The notes under the pieces are model-generated. The model searched no databases. It saw only the letters and a program-made list of their open reading frames with translations, and was not told where the DNA came from. Position numbers and translations under genes: made by a program. Source: Vannielia litorea (lineage in GTDB: Bacteria > Pseudomonadota > Alphaproteobacteria > Rhodobacterales > Rhodobacteraceae). From it: DNA of 64,000 bases. Numbering within the stretch: the stretch's first letter is position 1; each line of letters opens with the position of its first letter. Where the stretch lies: NCBI RefSeq assembly GCF_018424695.1, contig NZ_QTNQ01000012.1, forward strand, positions 1-64,000, read 5' to 3'. Positions 1 through 8,130 of this stretch are shown here, one piece after another.

Positions 1-7
1 GACTGGC

Positions 8-886
8 TCAGCCCGCGGCCCGCCCCTCGCTCCGTGCCGCCTCCCAGGCCAGCATGGCCCGCTTCACCGGCAGCCCCCAGTGATAGCCGCCCAGCCCGCC
101 CGATTTGCGCATCGCCCGGTGGCACGGGATCAGAAAGCTTACCGGATTGCGCCCCACCGCCGTGCCCACCGCCCGCACCGCGCGCGGGTTGCCCACGGCC
201 TTCGCGATCTCCGAGTAGGTGGTCACATGGCCCGTCGGCACCTGCATCAGCGCCTCCCAGACCTTGATCTGAAACGGCGCGCCGATGAGGAACAGAGGCG
301 TCTCCTCCATCCGGCCCTCCGCGCCGAAGGCACTGAGCACCCAGGGCCGCAGCGCCATCGGGTCTTCCACGAAATGCGCCTCGGGCCAGCGCCCCCGCAG
401 GTCGTCCATCGCCGCTTCCGGCCCCATCTCAGCGGCCAGCGCCATGCCGCAGATGCCCTTCTCGGTGCCCATCACCAGCGCCGGGCCAAAGGGGCTCTCG
501 AACCAGCCCCAGCGAATCTCCAGCCCCGCGCCGCCCTTGGCATAGTCGCCCGGGCTCATCGCCTCCCAGCGCAGAAACAGGTCATGCAACCGCCCCGAGC
601 CGCTCAGCCCCACCGAGTCCGCCGCCTCCAGCGTGGTGAAGCGCTCTCGCAGCAGCGCCTTGGCGTGGCCGAGCGTGAGGTATTGCTGATACCGCTTCGG
701 GCTAACGCCCACCCATTGGCTGAACAGCCGCTGAAAATGCGCCTGTGACATCCGCATCTCGCCCGCCAGCGCCTTCAGCGTAAGGGTGCCTTCCGCGCCG
801 TCGATCACATCCAGCGCGCGGCGCATCACCTGATAGTGGTAGCTGTCTTCCATCTCTCTCACGGGCTTTCCGAGCGGGGCGTTCAT
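8..886 (-). CDS. AraC-type HTH / methylated-DNA-protein cysteine methyltransferase (Ada-like)
   Basis: A 292-residue protein joining an N-terminal AraC-type helix-turn-helix (about 15-115) to a C-terminal O6-alkylguanine-DNA alkyltransferase domain (about 130-285). The acceptor motif is PCHR, with the cysteine at residue 255. It should transfer methyl groups from O6-methylguanine to itself. The N-terminal zinc/methyl-phosphotriester domain of enterobacterial Ada is missing, so the usual route of activation by phosphotriester methylation is not visible. The start at 886 follows an AAGGAGA ribosome site; longer reading frames upstream lack one. It is divergent from nth, so the left edge is a small DNA-repair pair. 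Whether it still acts as a transcription factor is inference. Confidence 0.88.
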   Translation of the reverse strand: MNAPLGKPVREMEDSYHYQVMRRALDVIDGAEGTLTLKALAGEMRMSQAHFQRLFSQWVGVSPKRYQQYLTLGHAKALLRERFTTLEAADSVGLSGSGRLHDLFLRWEAMSPGDYAKGGAGLEIRWGWFESPFGPALVMGTEKGICGMALAAEMGPEAAMDDLRGRWPEAHFVEDPMALRPWVLSAFGAEGRMEETPLFLIGAPFQIKVWEALMQVPTGHVTTYSEIAKAVGNPRAVRAVGTAVGRNPVSFLIPCHRAMRKSGGLGGYHWGLPVKRAMLAWEAARSEGRAAG

Positions 887-1032
887 GTCGTGTCTCCTTC
901 GAGGATAGAGATAGAAGGCGCCGACGCACAGGGCGACCCGGAAGCTGCGCAAGCAGCTGAACCGCGAACCCGCCCGGCGCCTTCCTCCCAACCCGCTTGC
1001 CCATTCCCCGCCCGCAGGGCAAAACAGCCCCC

Positions 1033-1680
1033 ATGCCAGCGCCCAAGATGACATACCAGCAGATCGCCGAGTGCTTCGCCCGCTTCCAGGCCGCCGAAGC
1101 GGAGCCGAAGGGCGAGCTGGAGCATGTCAACGCCTACACCCTCGTCGTCGCCGTCGCCCTCTCGGCCCAGGCCACCGATGCCGGCGTCAATAAGGCCACC
1201 CGCGCGCTCTTCAAGGTGGCCGATACGCCGCAGAAAATGCTCGACCTCGGGCTCGACGGCCTCACCGAACACATCAAGACCATCGGCCTCTTCCGCCAGA
1301 AGGCGAAGAACGTGATGAAGCTGAGCCAGATCCTCGTCGACGATTACGGCGGCGTGGTGCCCAGCTCCCGCGAGGCCCTCGTCTCGCTCCCCGGCGTGGG
1401 CCGCAAGACGGCGAATGTGGTGCTCAACATGTGGTTCAAGCACCCGGCACAGGCGGTCGACACCCATATCTTCCGCGTCGGCAACCGCACCGGCATCGCG
1501 CCCGGCAAGGATGTCGATGCTGTGGAACGCGCAATAGAAGACCGTATCCCCGCCGAATACCAGCAGCACGCCCACCACTGGCTCATCCTGCACGGCCGCT
1601 ACACCTGCAAGGCCCGCAAACCGATGTGCGCCAATTGCATCATCCGCGACCTCTGCCTCTACGAGGAGAAGACCCTGTGA
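1033..1680 (+). CDS. nth: Endonuclease III (DNA glycosylase/AP lyase)
   Basis: A 215-residue base-excision-repair glycosylase that removes oxidised pyrimidines and cleaves the abasic site. The helix-hairpin-helix LPGVGRKT carries the catalytic Lys125, and the catalytic Asp143 lies in VDTHIFR; both sit five residues after their E. coli counterparts. Cys192, Cys199, Cys202 and Cys208 form the C-x6-C-x2-C-x5-C [4Fe-4S] ligand set. The ATG at 1033 gives the usual family length; a TTG at 997 would add twelve residues with no support. The stop overlaps the GTG start of the RidA-family gene, so the two are probably translationally coupled. Confidence 0.95.
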   Translation: MPAPKMTYQQIAECFARFQAAEAEPKGELEHVNAYTLVVAVALSAQATDAGVNKATRALFKVADTPQKMLDLGLDGLTEHIKTIGLFRQKAKNVMKLSQILVDDYGGVVPSSREALVSLPGVGRKTANVVLNMWFKHPAQAVDTHIFRVGNRTGIAPGKDVDAVERAIEDRIPAEYQQHAHHWLILHGRYTCKARKPMCANCIIRDLCLYEEKTL

Positions 1681-2072
1681 GGCAGAACATACCATCAGGT
1701 TCGCCGCTGGAGCCGCAAATCGGCTTCTCCCGCGCCACCCGGATCGGCGCCCATGTCGCCGTCGCGGGCACCGCCCCCATCGCCGAGGGCGGCGGCACGG
1801 CGGGGCAGGGGGACGTCGCCGCGCAAACCCGCCGCTGCTTCGAAATCGGCCTTGCCGCCCTCGCACAGGCGGGCGCGCGCCCCGAAGACGTGATCCGCAC
1901 CCGCATCATGCTCACAGACATCACCCGCTGGAAGGAGGCCGCCGCCGTGCATGGCGAGGTCTTCTCTGCCATCCGTCCGGCCTGCACCTTCGTCGAGGTC
2001 AGCCGCTTCATCGACCCGGACTGGCTGGTCGAAACCGAAATCGACGCCATCATCACGGAGCCCTCTGAATGA
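1677..2072 (+). CDS. RidA/YjgF/UK114 family protein lacking the canonical arginine
   Basis: A 131-residue member of the Rid (YjgF/YER057c/UK114) family, which forms trimers; the best-known members deaminate reactive enamines and imines. Its GTG start overlaps the nth stop (GTGA) and its stop overlaps the next start (ATGA), so it belongs to an nth-rid-kinase operon. In canonical RidA the substrate arginine lies in PARSCVEV. Here the aligned stretch is PACTFVEV, with Cys where Arg is expected. RidA-type imine deaminase activity is therefore doubtful, and one of the other Rid subfamilies is more likely. The substrate is unknown. Confidence 0.85.
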   Translation: MRQNIPSGSPLEPQIGFSRATRIGAHVAVAGTAPIAEGGGTAGQGDVAAQTRRCFEIGLAALAQAGARPEDVIRTRIMLTDITRWKEAAAVHGEVFSAIRPACTFVEVSRFIDPDWLVETEIDAIITEPSE

Positions 2073-3064
2073 CCACCCAATACGACGTCGTCGGCATCGG
2101 CAACGCCATCGTCGATGTGATCTCCCACGGAGACGACAGCTTTCTGGAAAACATGGGCATCGAGAAGGGCATCATGCAGCTCGTCGAGCGCAAGCGCGCC
2201 GAGGTGCTCTATGCCTCCATGGAAGACCGGGTGCAGACGCCCGGCGGCTCGGTCGCCAACACGCTTGCGGGCATCGGCACGCTGGGCCTCGCCACCGCCT
2301 TCGTCGGCCGGGTGAAGGATGACGCGCTGGGTCGGTTCTACGCCGAGAACATGGAGCTGGAGGGCACCACCTTCCCCAACCCGCCGGTCGATGACGCCAG
2401 CCAGCCCCCCACCTCCCGCTCGATGATCTTCGTCTCCCCCGACGGCGAGCGCTCGATGAACACCTACCTCGGCTGCGGCGCCGAGTTCGGCGAGGATGAC
2501 GTGGACCGCGCGGTGATGGAAAACACCCGCTACCTCTTCCTCGAGGGCTACCTCTTCGACAAGGACAAGGGCAAACGCGCCTTCATGGCCGCCGCCGAAG
2601 CCTGCCACCACGCGGGCGGCAAGGCGGGCATCACCCTCTCCGACCCGTTCTGCGTCGACCGCCACCGCGACAGCTTCCGCGAGCTGATCGAGAACGACAT
2701 GGATTTCACCATCGGCAACGAGGCCGAGTGGACCTCGCTCTATCAGACCGACAGCCTTGAAACCGCGCTGAACGAGGCGGCGATGATCTGCCCCGTGGTG
2801 GTCTGCACCCGCTCCGGCAACCCCGTGATCCTGATCCGCGACGGCGAGCGGGTGGAGGTGCCGGTGGAGCGGGTCACGCCCGTCGATGCCACCGGCGCGG
2901 GCGACCAGTTCGCCGCCGGGTTCCTCTACGGTCTTGCCACCGGGCAGACGCTGGAAATGTCGGGCCGCATGGGCGTCGCCGCCGCCGCCGAGGTCATCCG
3001 CCACATCGGCCCCCGCCCCAAGCGCCCGCTGCGCGAGGTGTTCCACGAGGCAGGGCTGCTGTAG
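2069..3064 (+). CDS. PfkB-family carbohydrate/nucleoside kinase (adenosine-kinase-like)
   Basis: A 331-residue ribokinase-fold kinase. The N-terminal substrate region begins with GIGNAIVD and contains the PGGSVANT glycine-rich segment. The second PfkB signature, DATGAGDQFAAGF, is at 273-285, with Asp279 as the likely catalytic base. Full-length matches of this type in alphaproteobacteria are usually called adenosine kinase, but the substrate cannot be read from the sequence. The ATG overlaps the upstream stop. A short perfect hairpin starts directly after the stop codon. Confidence 0.85.
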   Translation: MTTQYDVVGIGNAIVDVISHGDDSFLENMGIEKGIMQLVERKRAEVLYASMEDRVQTPGGSVANTLAGIGTLGLATAFVGRVKDDALGRFYAENMELEGTTFPNPPVDDASQPPTSRSMIFVSPDGERSMNTYLGCGAEFGEDDVDRAVMENTRYLFLEGYLFDKDKGKRAFMAAAEACHHAGGKAGITLSDPFCVDRHRDSFRELIENDMDFTIGNEAEWTSLYQTDSLETALNEAAMICPVVVCTRSGNPVILIRDGERVEVPVERVTPVDATGAGDQFAAGFLYGLATGQTLEMSGRMGVAAAAEVIRHIGPRPKRPLREVFHEAGLL

Positions 3065-3082
3065 GGCGGGACTCGTCCCGCC
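3065..3082 (+). terminator. Perfect hairpin after the PfkB kinase gene
   Basis: GGCGGGAC and GTCCCGCC form a perfect 8-bp stem over two bases, immediately after the TAG stop at 3062-3064. No T-tract follows, so it is either a weak terminator or a 3'-end stabiliser. The opposing SDR gene also ends toward this site. Confidence 0.5.
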
Positions 3083-3087
3083 ACGCC

Positions 3088-3159
3088 GGGGCAGCTCATC
3101 GGCCCTTGCGGTCCTCTTCGCAGCTGCGATGAGGGGGCGAAGGCTCCGAAGAGCCGCCC
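3088..3159. repeat. Dispersed palindromic intergenic element, copy 1
   Basis: Starts with GGGGCAGCTCATCGGCCC (3088-3105), has the core CTCTTCGCAGCTGCGATGA (3114-3132) and ends with GAAGAGCCGCCC (3148-3159). The same two blocks, at nearly the same spacing, recur at 8522-8599, and a partial relative is at 16211-16245. The ends are imperfectly inverted, so the transcript would fold. Like the 8.5-kb copy, it lies between convergent genes. It resembles REP-type elements, but no family is assigned. Confidence 0.65.
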
Positions 3160-3175
3160 TTTGCGCCGCCCGCCC

Positions 3176-3267
3176 GGTTAACTTAACCAAGGGCCTGCAT
3201 TCTTCGTATGCATGGGATGTGCATCGGATGTGCATCCCTTGTGCATGTGTCCTTTTCGCGATTAACG
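3176..3267. repeat. 11-bp-period TGTGCAT array with flanking TTAAC motifs, copy 1
   Basis: Four units begin at 3206, 3217, 3228 and 3239 (GTATGCAT, ATGTGCAT, ATGTGCAT, TTGTGCAT), each separated by three variable bases, an exact 11-bp period. GTTAAC lies 29 bp before the first unit, inside GGTTAACTTAACC at 3176-3188. TTAACG begins 56 bp after the first unit, at 3262. The same arrangement occurs at 32647-32737. The array lies in the 316-bp gap between the convergent kinase and SDR genes. In the rest of the gap (3268-3380) I see nothing I can name. Confidence 0.7.
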
Positions 3268-3380
3268 CCGAAATTCACCCAACCCTTACCCCAACGCACG
3301 CCACACTCCGGCCAGGAGCGGGCCTTTCGCGCCTCGCCAAGCCATTGACAACGCGTCGAAATTTGCGCCGCACGCCGCCT

Positions 3381-4205
3381 TCATGCCCCGCTAACCCCGG
3401 GCCGATACGCTCCACCGTCACGGCCACGCGCCTTCCCGGCGATGATCCTGTCCGCCATCGCAGGCCAAACCCGGTCAATCGCCGAGAGCACGCCCGTCGG
3501 CCCGATGAACACCCGCCTGCGCCCGGCGGCCAGACCGTCGAGCATCTGCCGCGCGGCGGTGTCGGGGGCCATCTTGCGCGGGGCAGGGGCCGAAAGCCCG
3601 GTGTCCACCAGCGCCATGACCACCTCCGAGAGCTGCATGTCGCGGCCCTCGATCCGCGCGAGGCTCCGCAGCCCGCGCGTGGCCGAGGCCAGCCCGGCCT
3701 TGGTGGCGCAATAGGTCACGGCGTCGGGCAGCGGCGCGATGGCGAGGCCGGAGGTGACATTGGCCACCATCGGGCGCGGCTTGCGCAGAAGGAGGGGCAG
3801 CATATGGGCCGTCAATGTCAGCGGCGCGGTCAGGTTCACCGCCACCTCGCGGGCGATTTCGGCCTGTCGCGGGTCTTCCCCCGGCAGGCCCCGGTCCGCC
3901 GGGGTGGTGAAGCGGGTGTGGGTCATGATCGCGGCGTTGTTGATGAGGCCCGCGCAGTCCGGGTGCTCGGCGGCCACCCAGCGCGCCACTGCCTGGGCCA
4001 TGTCTGGCCGGGCGAGGTCGGCGGCGAGCACATGCACGCGGCCCGGGTCCAGCGCCTTCACCTCGGCCAGCGCGGCCTCGCTGCGGGCCACCGTCAGCAC
4101 CGTGGCGCCGCGCGCCAGCATCTGCTCCGCCGCCGCCCGGCCTATGCCCCGCGTCGCGCCGGTGATCAGCACGGTCGCGCCGTCAAAATCGAACCCTTGT
4201 CTCAT
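3381..4205 (-). CDS. Short-chain dehydrogenase/reductase
   Basis: A 274-residue Rossmann-fold oxidoreductase. The dinucleotide motif TGATRGIG is at 15-22, the NNA motif near 89-91, and the catalytic triad is Ser152, Tyr165 and Lys169 (YCATK). The start at 4205 follows a strong GAGGAG site, whereas an upstream extension to 4277 would run through the shared promoter and operator. It is divergent from a TetR regulator that probably represses it. The closest named type is a DltE-like SDR; the substrate is unknown. Confidence 0.85.
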   Translation of the reverse strand: MRQGFDFDGATVLITGATRGIGRAAAEQMLARGATVLTVARSEAALAEVKALDPGRVHVLAADLARPDMAQAVARWVAAEHPDCAGLINNAAIMTHTRFTTPADRGLPGEDPRQAEIAREVAVNLTAPLTLTAHMLPLLLRKPRPMVANVTSGLAIAPLPDAVTYCATKAGLASATRGLRSLARIEGRDMQLSEVVMALVDTGLSAPAPRKMAPDTAARQMLDGLAAGRRRVFIGPTGVLSAIDRVWPAMADRIIAGKARGRDGGAYRPGVSGA

Positions 4206-4244
4206 TGCGTCACTCCTCTTGCCAATCTCGCGACTTTCATTAGG

Positions 4245-4264
4245 ATGTGAGCAAATATTCACAT
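4245..4264. promoter_or_regulatory. Candidate TetR operator between SDR and TetR genes
   Basis: ATGTGA-N8-TCACAT is a perfect 6-bp-arm inverted repeat in the AT-rich 84-bp divergent intergenic region. Its position fits an operator through which the TetR protein controls both its own gene and the SDR. No binding data; inferred from symmetry and position. Confidence 0.55.
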
Positions 4265-4289
4265 AATCAACTCGCATTCAGGAAACCCC

Positions 4290-4901
4290 ATGAGCGCCCC
4301 CGCAAGCCCAAGAAAAAAGCCCACTCAGGCCCGCTCCCTCGCAACGTGGAACGCCGTGCTCGAAGCTGCGGCTCACATTCTGCGCAAGTCGGGGCCGGGG
4401 GCTTTGACAACCAATGCCGTGGCCGAGCGGGCCGGGGTGTCGATCGGCTCGCTCTATCAATATTTCCCCTCCAAGGAGGCCATCCTCGCCGAGCTGGTGC
4501 GCCGGATGAAGCAGGACATGATCGAGGATTTCGCCGAGGTTCTCGATAACCCCGCGCTCTGCACCGGCCCCGTGCCCGACCTCGTGCTTGCCCTCATGCG
4601 GGCGGGCTGCAAGCACCATGCACGAGACCCGGAACTGGCCCGGCGGCTTGAGCAGATCGAGGTCGACATGCAGATGGATGCCGAGCTTGCCGTGATGAAG
4701 GCCACCCTCTCGGCCCGTTTCGTGCAGCTTCTCCGCGGCCTCGGCGCAAGCGATCCAGAGGTGGCGAGCAGGGACCTTGGCGCGATGGCAATGGGCATGG
4801 CCCATGCCGCCCTGCTCAGCGGCGACGACGATTTCGAAGCCCTCGCCCAACGGATGACCCGCGCCGCCCTTGGCTATCTCGGCCACCCGCCCGGAGCCTG
4901 A
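4290..4901 (+). CDS. TetR/AcrR family transcriptional regulator
   Basis: A 203-residue regulator with an N-terminal TetR DNA-binding domain (about 15-65; the recognition region contains GVSIGSLYQYFPSKE) and an all-helical C-terminal ligand domain. It is divergent from the SDR gene, with a 20-bp palindrome between the two, which suggests local autoregulation. The ligand is unknown. Confidence 0.9.
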   Translation: MSAPASPRKKPTQARSLATWNAVLEAAAHILRKSGPGALTTNAVAERAGVSIGSLYQYFPSKEAILAELVRRMKQDMIEDFAEVLDNPALCTGPVPDLVLALMRAGCKHHARDPELARRLEQIEVDMQMDAELAVMKATLSARFVQLLRGLGASDPEVASRDLGAMAMGMAHAALLSGDDDFEALAQRMTRAALGYLGHPPGA

Positions 4902-4907
4902 TGCGCG

Positions 4908-5606
4908 CTAGTCCTGCACGGGCAGCAGCACCCACATCCGCAGCCGCGAGAACAGAGCCTCCTCGTCGCAATCCAGCCGCGCCAGCGCGCTCTTGCCTGG
5001 CTCCAGCACGAAGACCGGCCCCATGCGGCACTCTTCCGTGAGGCTCCAATCCGCCGGGTCAAACGGGTCCGGCCCGATGGTGCCCGCGCCGATCCGGATC
5101 AGCGGCATCAGCCGGCGCGACTGGACGAGTGAGCCCTCGACTCGCGCCCTCAGCGCCTCCAGCGGCATCTGGTAGCGCTTGTCATCATAGCCGATGAAGG
5201 TGAAGCCCTCGGCATCGAGCCAGCTGTTCTCGCCGCGCCAGCTTTCCGGCGTGTGCAGCGGCCAGGCAGCGTGAATATCGTAGACATCATAGGGGTTTAC
5301 CGCCTCTTCCAGCGGCAGGAGTCGGCTGCGCTCTTCAAAGTCCAGCCCGAGGTCGACCACCCGTTTCACCGGCTTCTGGCCCCGCTCCTCGCCGGTGGCC
5401 TTGTCAATCTCCACCAGCACGATGTCGGTCTGGACGACCGTGTGCAGCCCGTGGTTGTCCCGCACCTCCCGCAGCACCCAGACGGCGCCCTCGCTCTCGG
5501 CAAAGAGAGTGTCGATCACATCCACCGCCTGCGGCGGCGTCGCCCCGGCGGCGCCTGCGGCAATGAGGAAAAGGCTAGTCGCCCAGCTTCGCGTGAACTT
5601 CCTCAA
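4908..5606 (-). CDS. Secreted hypothetical protein
   Basis: Not assigned to a family. The reading starts at a TTG (5606) preceded by GGGAGAG at good spacing, giving 232 residues that open with a classical signal peptide (charged start, then SLFLIAAGAAGA). The start lies inside the end of the upstream sulfotransferase gene (32-bp overlap), so the two are probably co-transcribed. The mature part is acidic and rich in Asp/Glu and aromatic residues, with no further membrane segment. Periplasmic location is inferred; the function is unknown. Confidence 0.65.
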   Translation of the reverse strand: MRKFTRSWATSLFLIAAGAAGATPPQAVDVIDTLFAESEGAVWVLREVRDNHGLHTVVQTDIVLVEIDKATGEERGQKPVKRVVDLGLDFEERSRLLPLEEAVNPYDVYDIHAAWPLHTPESWRGENSWLDAEGFTFIGYDDKRYQMPLEALRARVEGSLVQSRRLMPLIRIGAGTIGPDPFDPADWSLTEECRMGPVFVLEPGKSALARLDCDEEALFSRLRMWVLLPVQD

Positions 5607-6393
5607 GGTCGATCTCTCCCACGGGCATCTTGTTGGACGGGTCTTCGAAATCGTATTTGAACAGGTGGAAATCCCGCTTGTAGATTTCATACACCAGATG
5701 CATCGACAGATCGTCGAAGTACTCCTCCACCGGATGCGCCCGCTTCGGGCCGTGCCCCTCGCTCTCGTTGAAGCGCGGGATCTCGTCCAGCTTCACTTCG
5801 TGGGGCACCTCGATCTGGTCGAGCACCGATTGCATCCCGTCGTTAAACTTCTCGGTCCAGAAGATGTTGTCATAAGTGCCGCCGTTGACGATGAAGGTGC
5901 TGATATGCCCCGTCATGGCGCTCCAGTGAATGTCGGGGTCCATCGGCCGGCGAAAGCGGATCGTGTCACGCGCGAACAGCAGGAAACGGCGGAAACTCTT
6001 GATCTGGTCGAAGTCAAACTCGTCCTCGGGCGAGCCCACCTCGATCCCGTATTTCTGAATGAGCATCGGCACCAACTTGCCCCGGTAGCGCCTGCCATTG
6101 CGCTGGATACCGCAGATCTTGTCGAAGAAGCTAGAGAGGATGCGGGTGTAGGGGTTGCGCACGCAGGTGAAGGCATAGCTCTGATGCGCCGTCACATTGG
6201 CCTCGATCAGCGCCTGGCTCTCGTCCTGCGCCCATTTGTGCAGGCCGCTCTTGCTGTCGTGAATATCGCCATCGAAGAACTTGCCGTGATCGGAATAGAA
6301 CATGATCTGCCCGATGGTCGAACAGGCACACTTGGGAACCACCCGGTATACAACGCTCTCGCTCTCGGTCATCCAGGTGCCGGGAAAGCCCAT
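5575..6393 (-). CDS. Sulfotransferase family 2 (carbohydrate sulfotransferase-like)
   Basis: A 272-residue PAPS-dependent sulfotransferase. The 5'-phosphosulfate loop is PKCACST at 20-26, and the 3'-phosphate motif is RNPYTRILSSFF at 79-90. The pattern matches the Sulfotransfer_2 group that sulfates glycans. The start at 6393 has a GGAGG site about ten bases upstream; a longer reading to 6483 would use up the divergent promoter. It faces a branching glycosyltransferase across a 150-bp regulatory gap, so both probably modify the same surface polysaccharide (inference). Confidence 0.85.
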   Translation of the reverse strand: MGFPGTWMTESESVVYRVVPKCACSTIGQIMFYSDHGKFFDGDIHDSKSGLHKWAQDESQALIEANVTAHQSYAFTCVRNPYTRILSSFFDKICGIQRNGRRYRGKLVPMLIQKYGIEVGSPEDEFDFDQIKSFRRFLLFARDTIRFRRPMDPDIHWSAMTGHISTFIVNGGTYDNIFWTEKFNDGMQSVLDQIEVPHEVKLDEIPRFNESEGHGPKRAHPVEEYFDDLSMHLVYEIYKRDFHLFKYDFEDPSNKMPVGEIDLEEVHAKLGD

Positions 6394-6488
6394 GTTTAAC
6401 TGCCTCCAGAAGTGCAATCGGCTGCAAGTTGCTCTTGCAGCATCAGTATCGCGGAAATTTACAAGGAAACCCTGTCTTTTCAATCTTT

Positions 6489-6504
6489 GGTTACGCTACT
6501 AACC
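6489..6504. promoter_or_regulatory. Dyad GGTTA-N6-TAACC between sulfotransferase and glycosyltransferase genes
   Basis: A perfect 5-bp-arm inverted repeat in the AT-rich part of the divergent gap. It could be a shared operator; no regulator gene is adjacent. Low specificity because the arms are short. Confidence 0.3.
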
Positions 6505-6543
6505 GTAAACAGCGACTTGAAAAAAGGGCAGAAAGTTTCCGCA

Positions 6544-8121
6544 TTGGCCAAAATCGCCTACATCCTTCTGTGTCACAAGGATCCGGATGCGATCATTGCC
6601 CAGGCGCGCAGCCTGACGGCGGTGGGCGACTGCATGGCGATTCACTTCGATGCCCGCGCCCGCCCTGAGCATTTCGCCCGCATCCAGGAGGCGCTGAAGG
6701 ATAACCCAAACGTCACCTTCGCCAAGAAGCGGATCAAATGCGGCTGGGGTGAGTGGAGCCTGGTTCAGGCCACGCTCAACGCCGTGGAGTCCGCGGTAGA
6801 GGCCTTTCCCCGCGCAACCCATTTCTACATGCTCTCCGGCGATTGCCAGGCCATCAAATCGGCCGAATACGCCCATGAGTTCCTCGACCGCGAGGATGCC
6901 GACTACATCGAGAGTTTCGATTACTTCAATTCCGACTGGATCAAGACGGGGATGAAGGAGGATCGGCTGATCTATCGGCACTTTCTCAACGAGCGGAAGA
7001 ACAAGTGGCTCTTCTACAAGAGCCTCGAGGCGCAGCGCGCGCTGGGCCTCACGCGCAAAGTGCCGGGCGATCTGCAAATGATGATCGGCTCGCAATGGTG
7101 GTGCCTTCGGCGGCGCACGGTGGAATGGGTGCTGGAGTTCACGCTACAGCGCCGTGACGTGATGCGCTTCTTCCGCACCACCTGGATTCCGGATGAAACC
7201 TTCTTCCAGACCATCGTGCGCCACCTCGTGCCCGAAAACGAAATTCGCTGCCGCACGCTGACCTTCCTGATGTTCACCGACTACGGCATGCCGGTGACCT
7301 TCTACAACGATCACTACGACCTGCTGCTGAGCCAGGATTTCCTCTTTGCCCGCAAGATCAGCCCCGAAGCCACCGAGCTGAAGGAGCGGCTGGGCATGCT
7401 CTATGCCGCCGAGGGCCAGCACTTCCAGATTTCGAACGAGGGGCGCAAGCTGTTCCACTTCCTTAGCGGGCGCGGGCGCATCGGGCGCCGCTTCGCCCCC
7501 AGATTCTGGGAGACGGAGGCCAGCCTGGGCCAAGGGCGCGAGCTGATGATCGTGCTCTGCAAAAAGTGGCACGTCGCCAAGCGCCTGCTGGAGCGGGTGC
7601 GCGCCACCACCAACATCCCGGTGATCGAGTACCTGTTCAACGAGGAAAGCACCCAACTGCCCGACCTGGGCGGCATACAGACCACGCTGGAAAAGCGCAC
7701 ACGCCACCGCCGAGCTCTGATGCGCATGCTGTTTGATTACCACGACACCGACAGGCTGGTGATCTGCCTCGATCCCTCCAACATCGACCTGATGCAGGAT
7801 TTCAATTCGGACAAGTCGTTGACGAAGATGCTCGATATCGACTGCGAGTTCACCGACGACTACCTGCTCGGCCACGCCCGCCGCGTCGGCCTCGCCGGGG
7901 ACCAGACGCCGCAAGACACACTGGAACGGCTCCTGCCAACCATCCGCTACGACATCGTCTTCGAAAAGGAGCGCGTCCGGGACGCCGGGTTCGAGCATTT
8001 CGAGCGCATCCGCGAAAACGCCAGCGTGGAAGAGAACGTGCCGCCGCTGGCCCGCTTCTTCGACATCCCGATCGACACCGCGTGGGAGATCGCCTCCACG
8101 CCGCATCTCTTTACCGACTGA
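6544..8121 (+). CDS. Beta-1,6-N-acetylglucosaminyltransferase-like (core-2/I-branching) protein with DUF5928-type tail
   Basis: About 525 residues. The N-terminal half (about 1-270) begins AKIAYILLCHKDPDA and contains THFYMLSGDCQ, typical of the core-2/I-branching glycosyltransferase fold (GT14). The C-terminal half (about 300-525) matches the tail seen on roseobacter homologues (DUF5928), which has no assigned activity. The TTG at 6544 is chosen because homologous proteins begin at this KIAYILL segment; the upstream in-frame extension is atypical. No signal peptide is visible. With the divergent sulfotransferase it suggests synthesis of a branched, sulfated surface glycan. Confidence 0.75.
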   Translation: MAKIAYILLCHKDPDAIIAQARSLTAVGDCMAIHFDARARPEHFARIQEALKDNPNVTFAKKRIKCGWGEWSLVQATLNAVESAVEAFPRATHFYMLSGDCQAIKSAEYAHEFLDREDADYIESFDYFNSDWIKTGMKEDRLIYRHFLNERKNKWLFYKSLEAQRALGLTRKVPGDLQMMIGSQWWCLRRRTVEWVLEFTLQRRDVMRFFRTTWIPDETFFQTIVRHLVPENEIRCRTLTFLMFTDYGMPVTFYNDHYDLLLSQDFLFARKISPEATELKERLGMLYAAEGQHFQISNEGRKLFHFLSGRGRIGRRFAPRFWETEASLGQGRELMIVLCKKWHVAKRLLERVRATTNIPVIEYLFNEESTQLPDLGGIQTTLEKRTRHRRALMRMLFDYHDTDRLVICLDPSNIDLMQDFNSDKSLTKMLDIDCEFTDDYLLGHARRVGLAGDQTPQDTLERLLPTIRYDIVFEKERVRDAGFEHFERIRENASVEENVPPLARFFDIPIDTAWEIASTPHLFTD

Positions 8122-8130
8122 GGACATCCC

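Noticed and set aside
1640..3235. 531-codon open frame on the minus strand
   Set aside because: Antisense to the RidA-family and PfkB kinase genes, with no recognisable motif.
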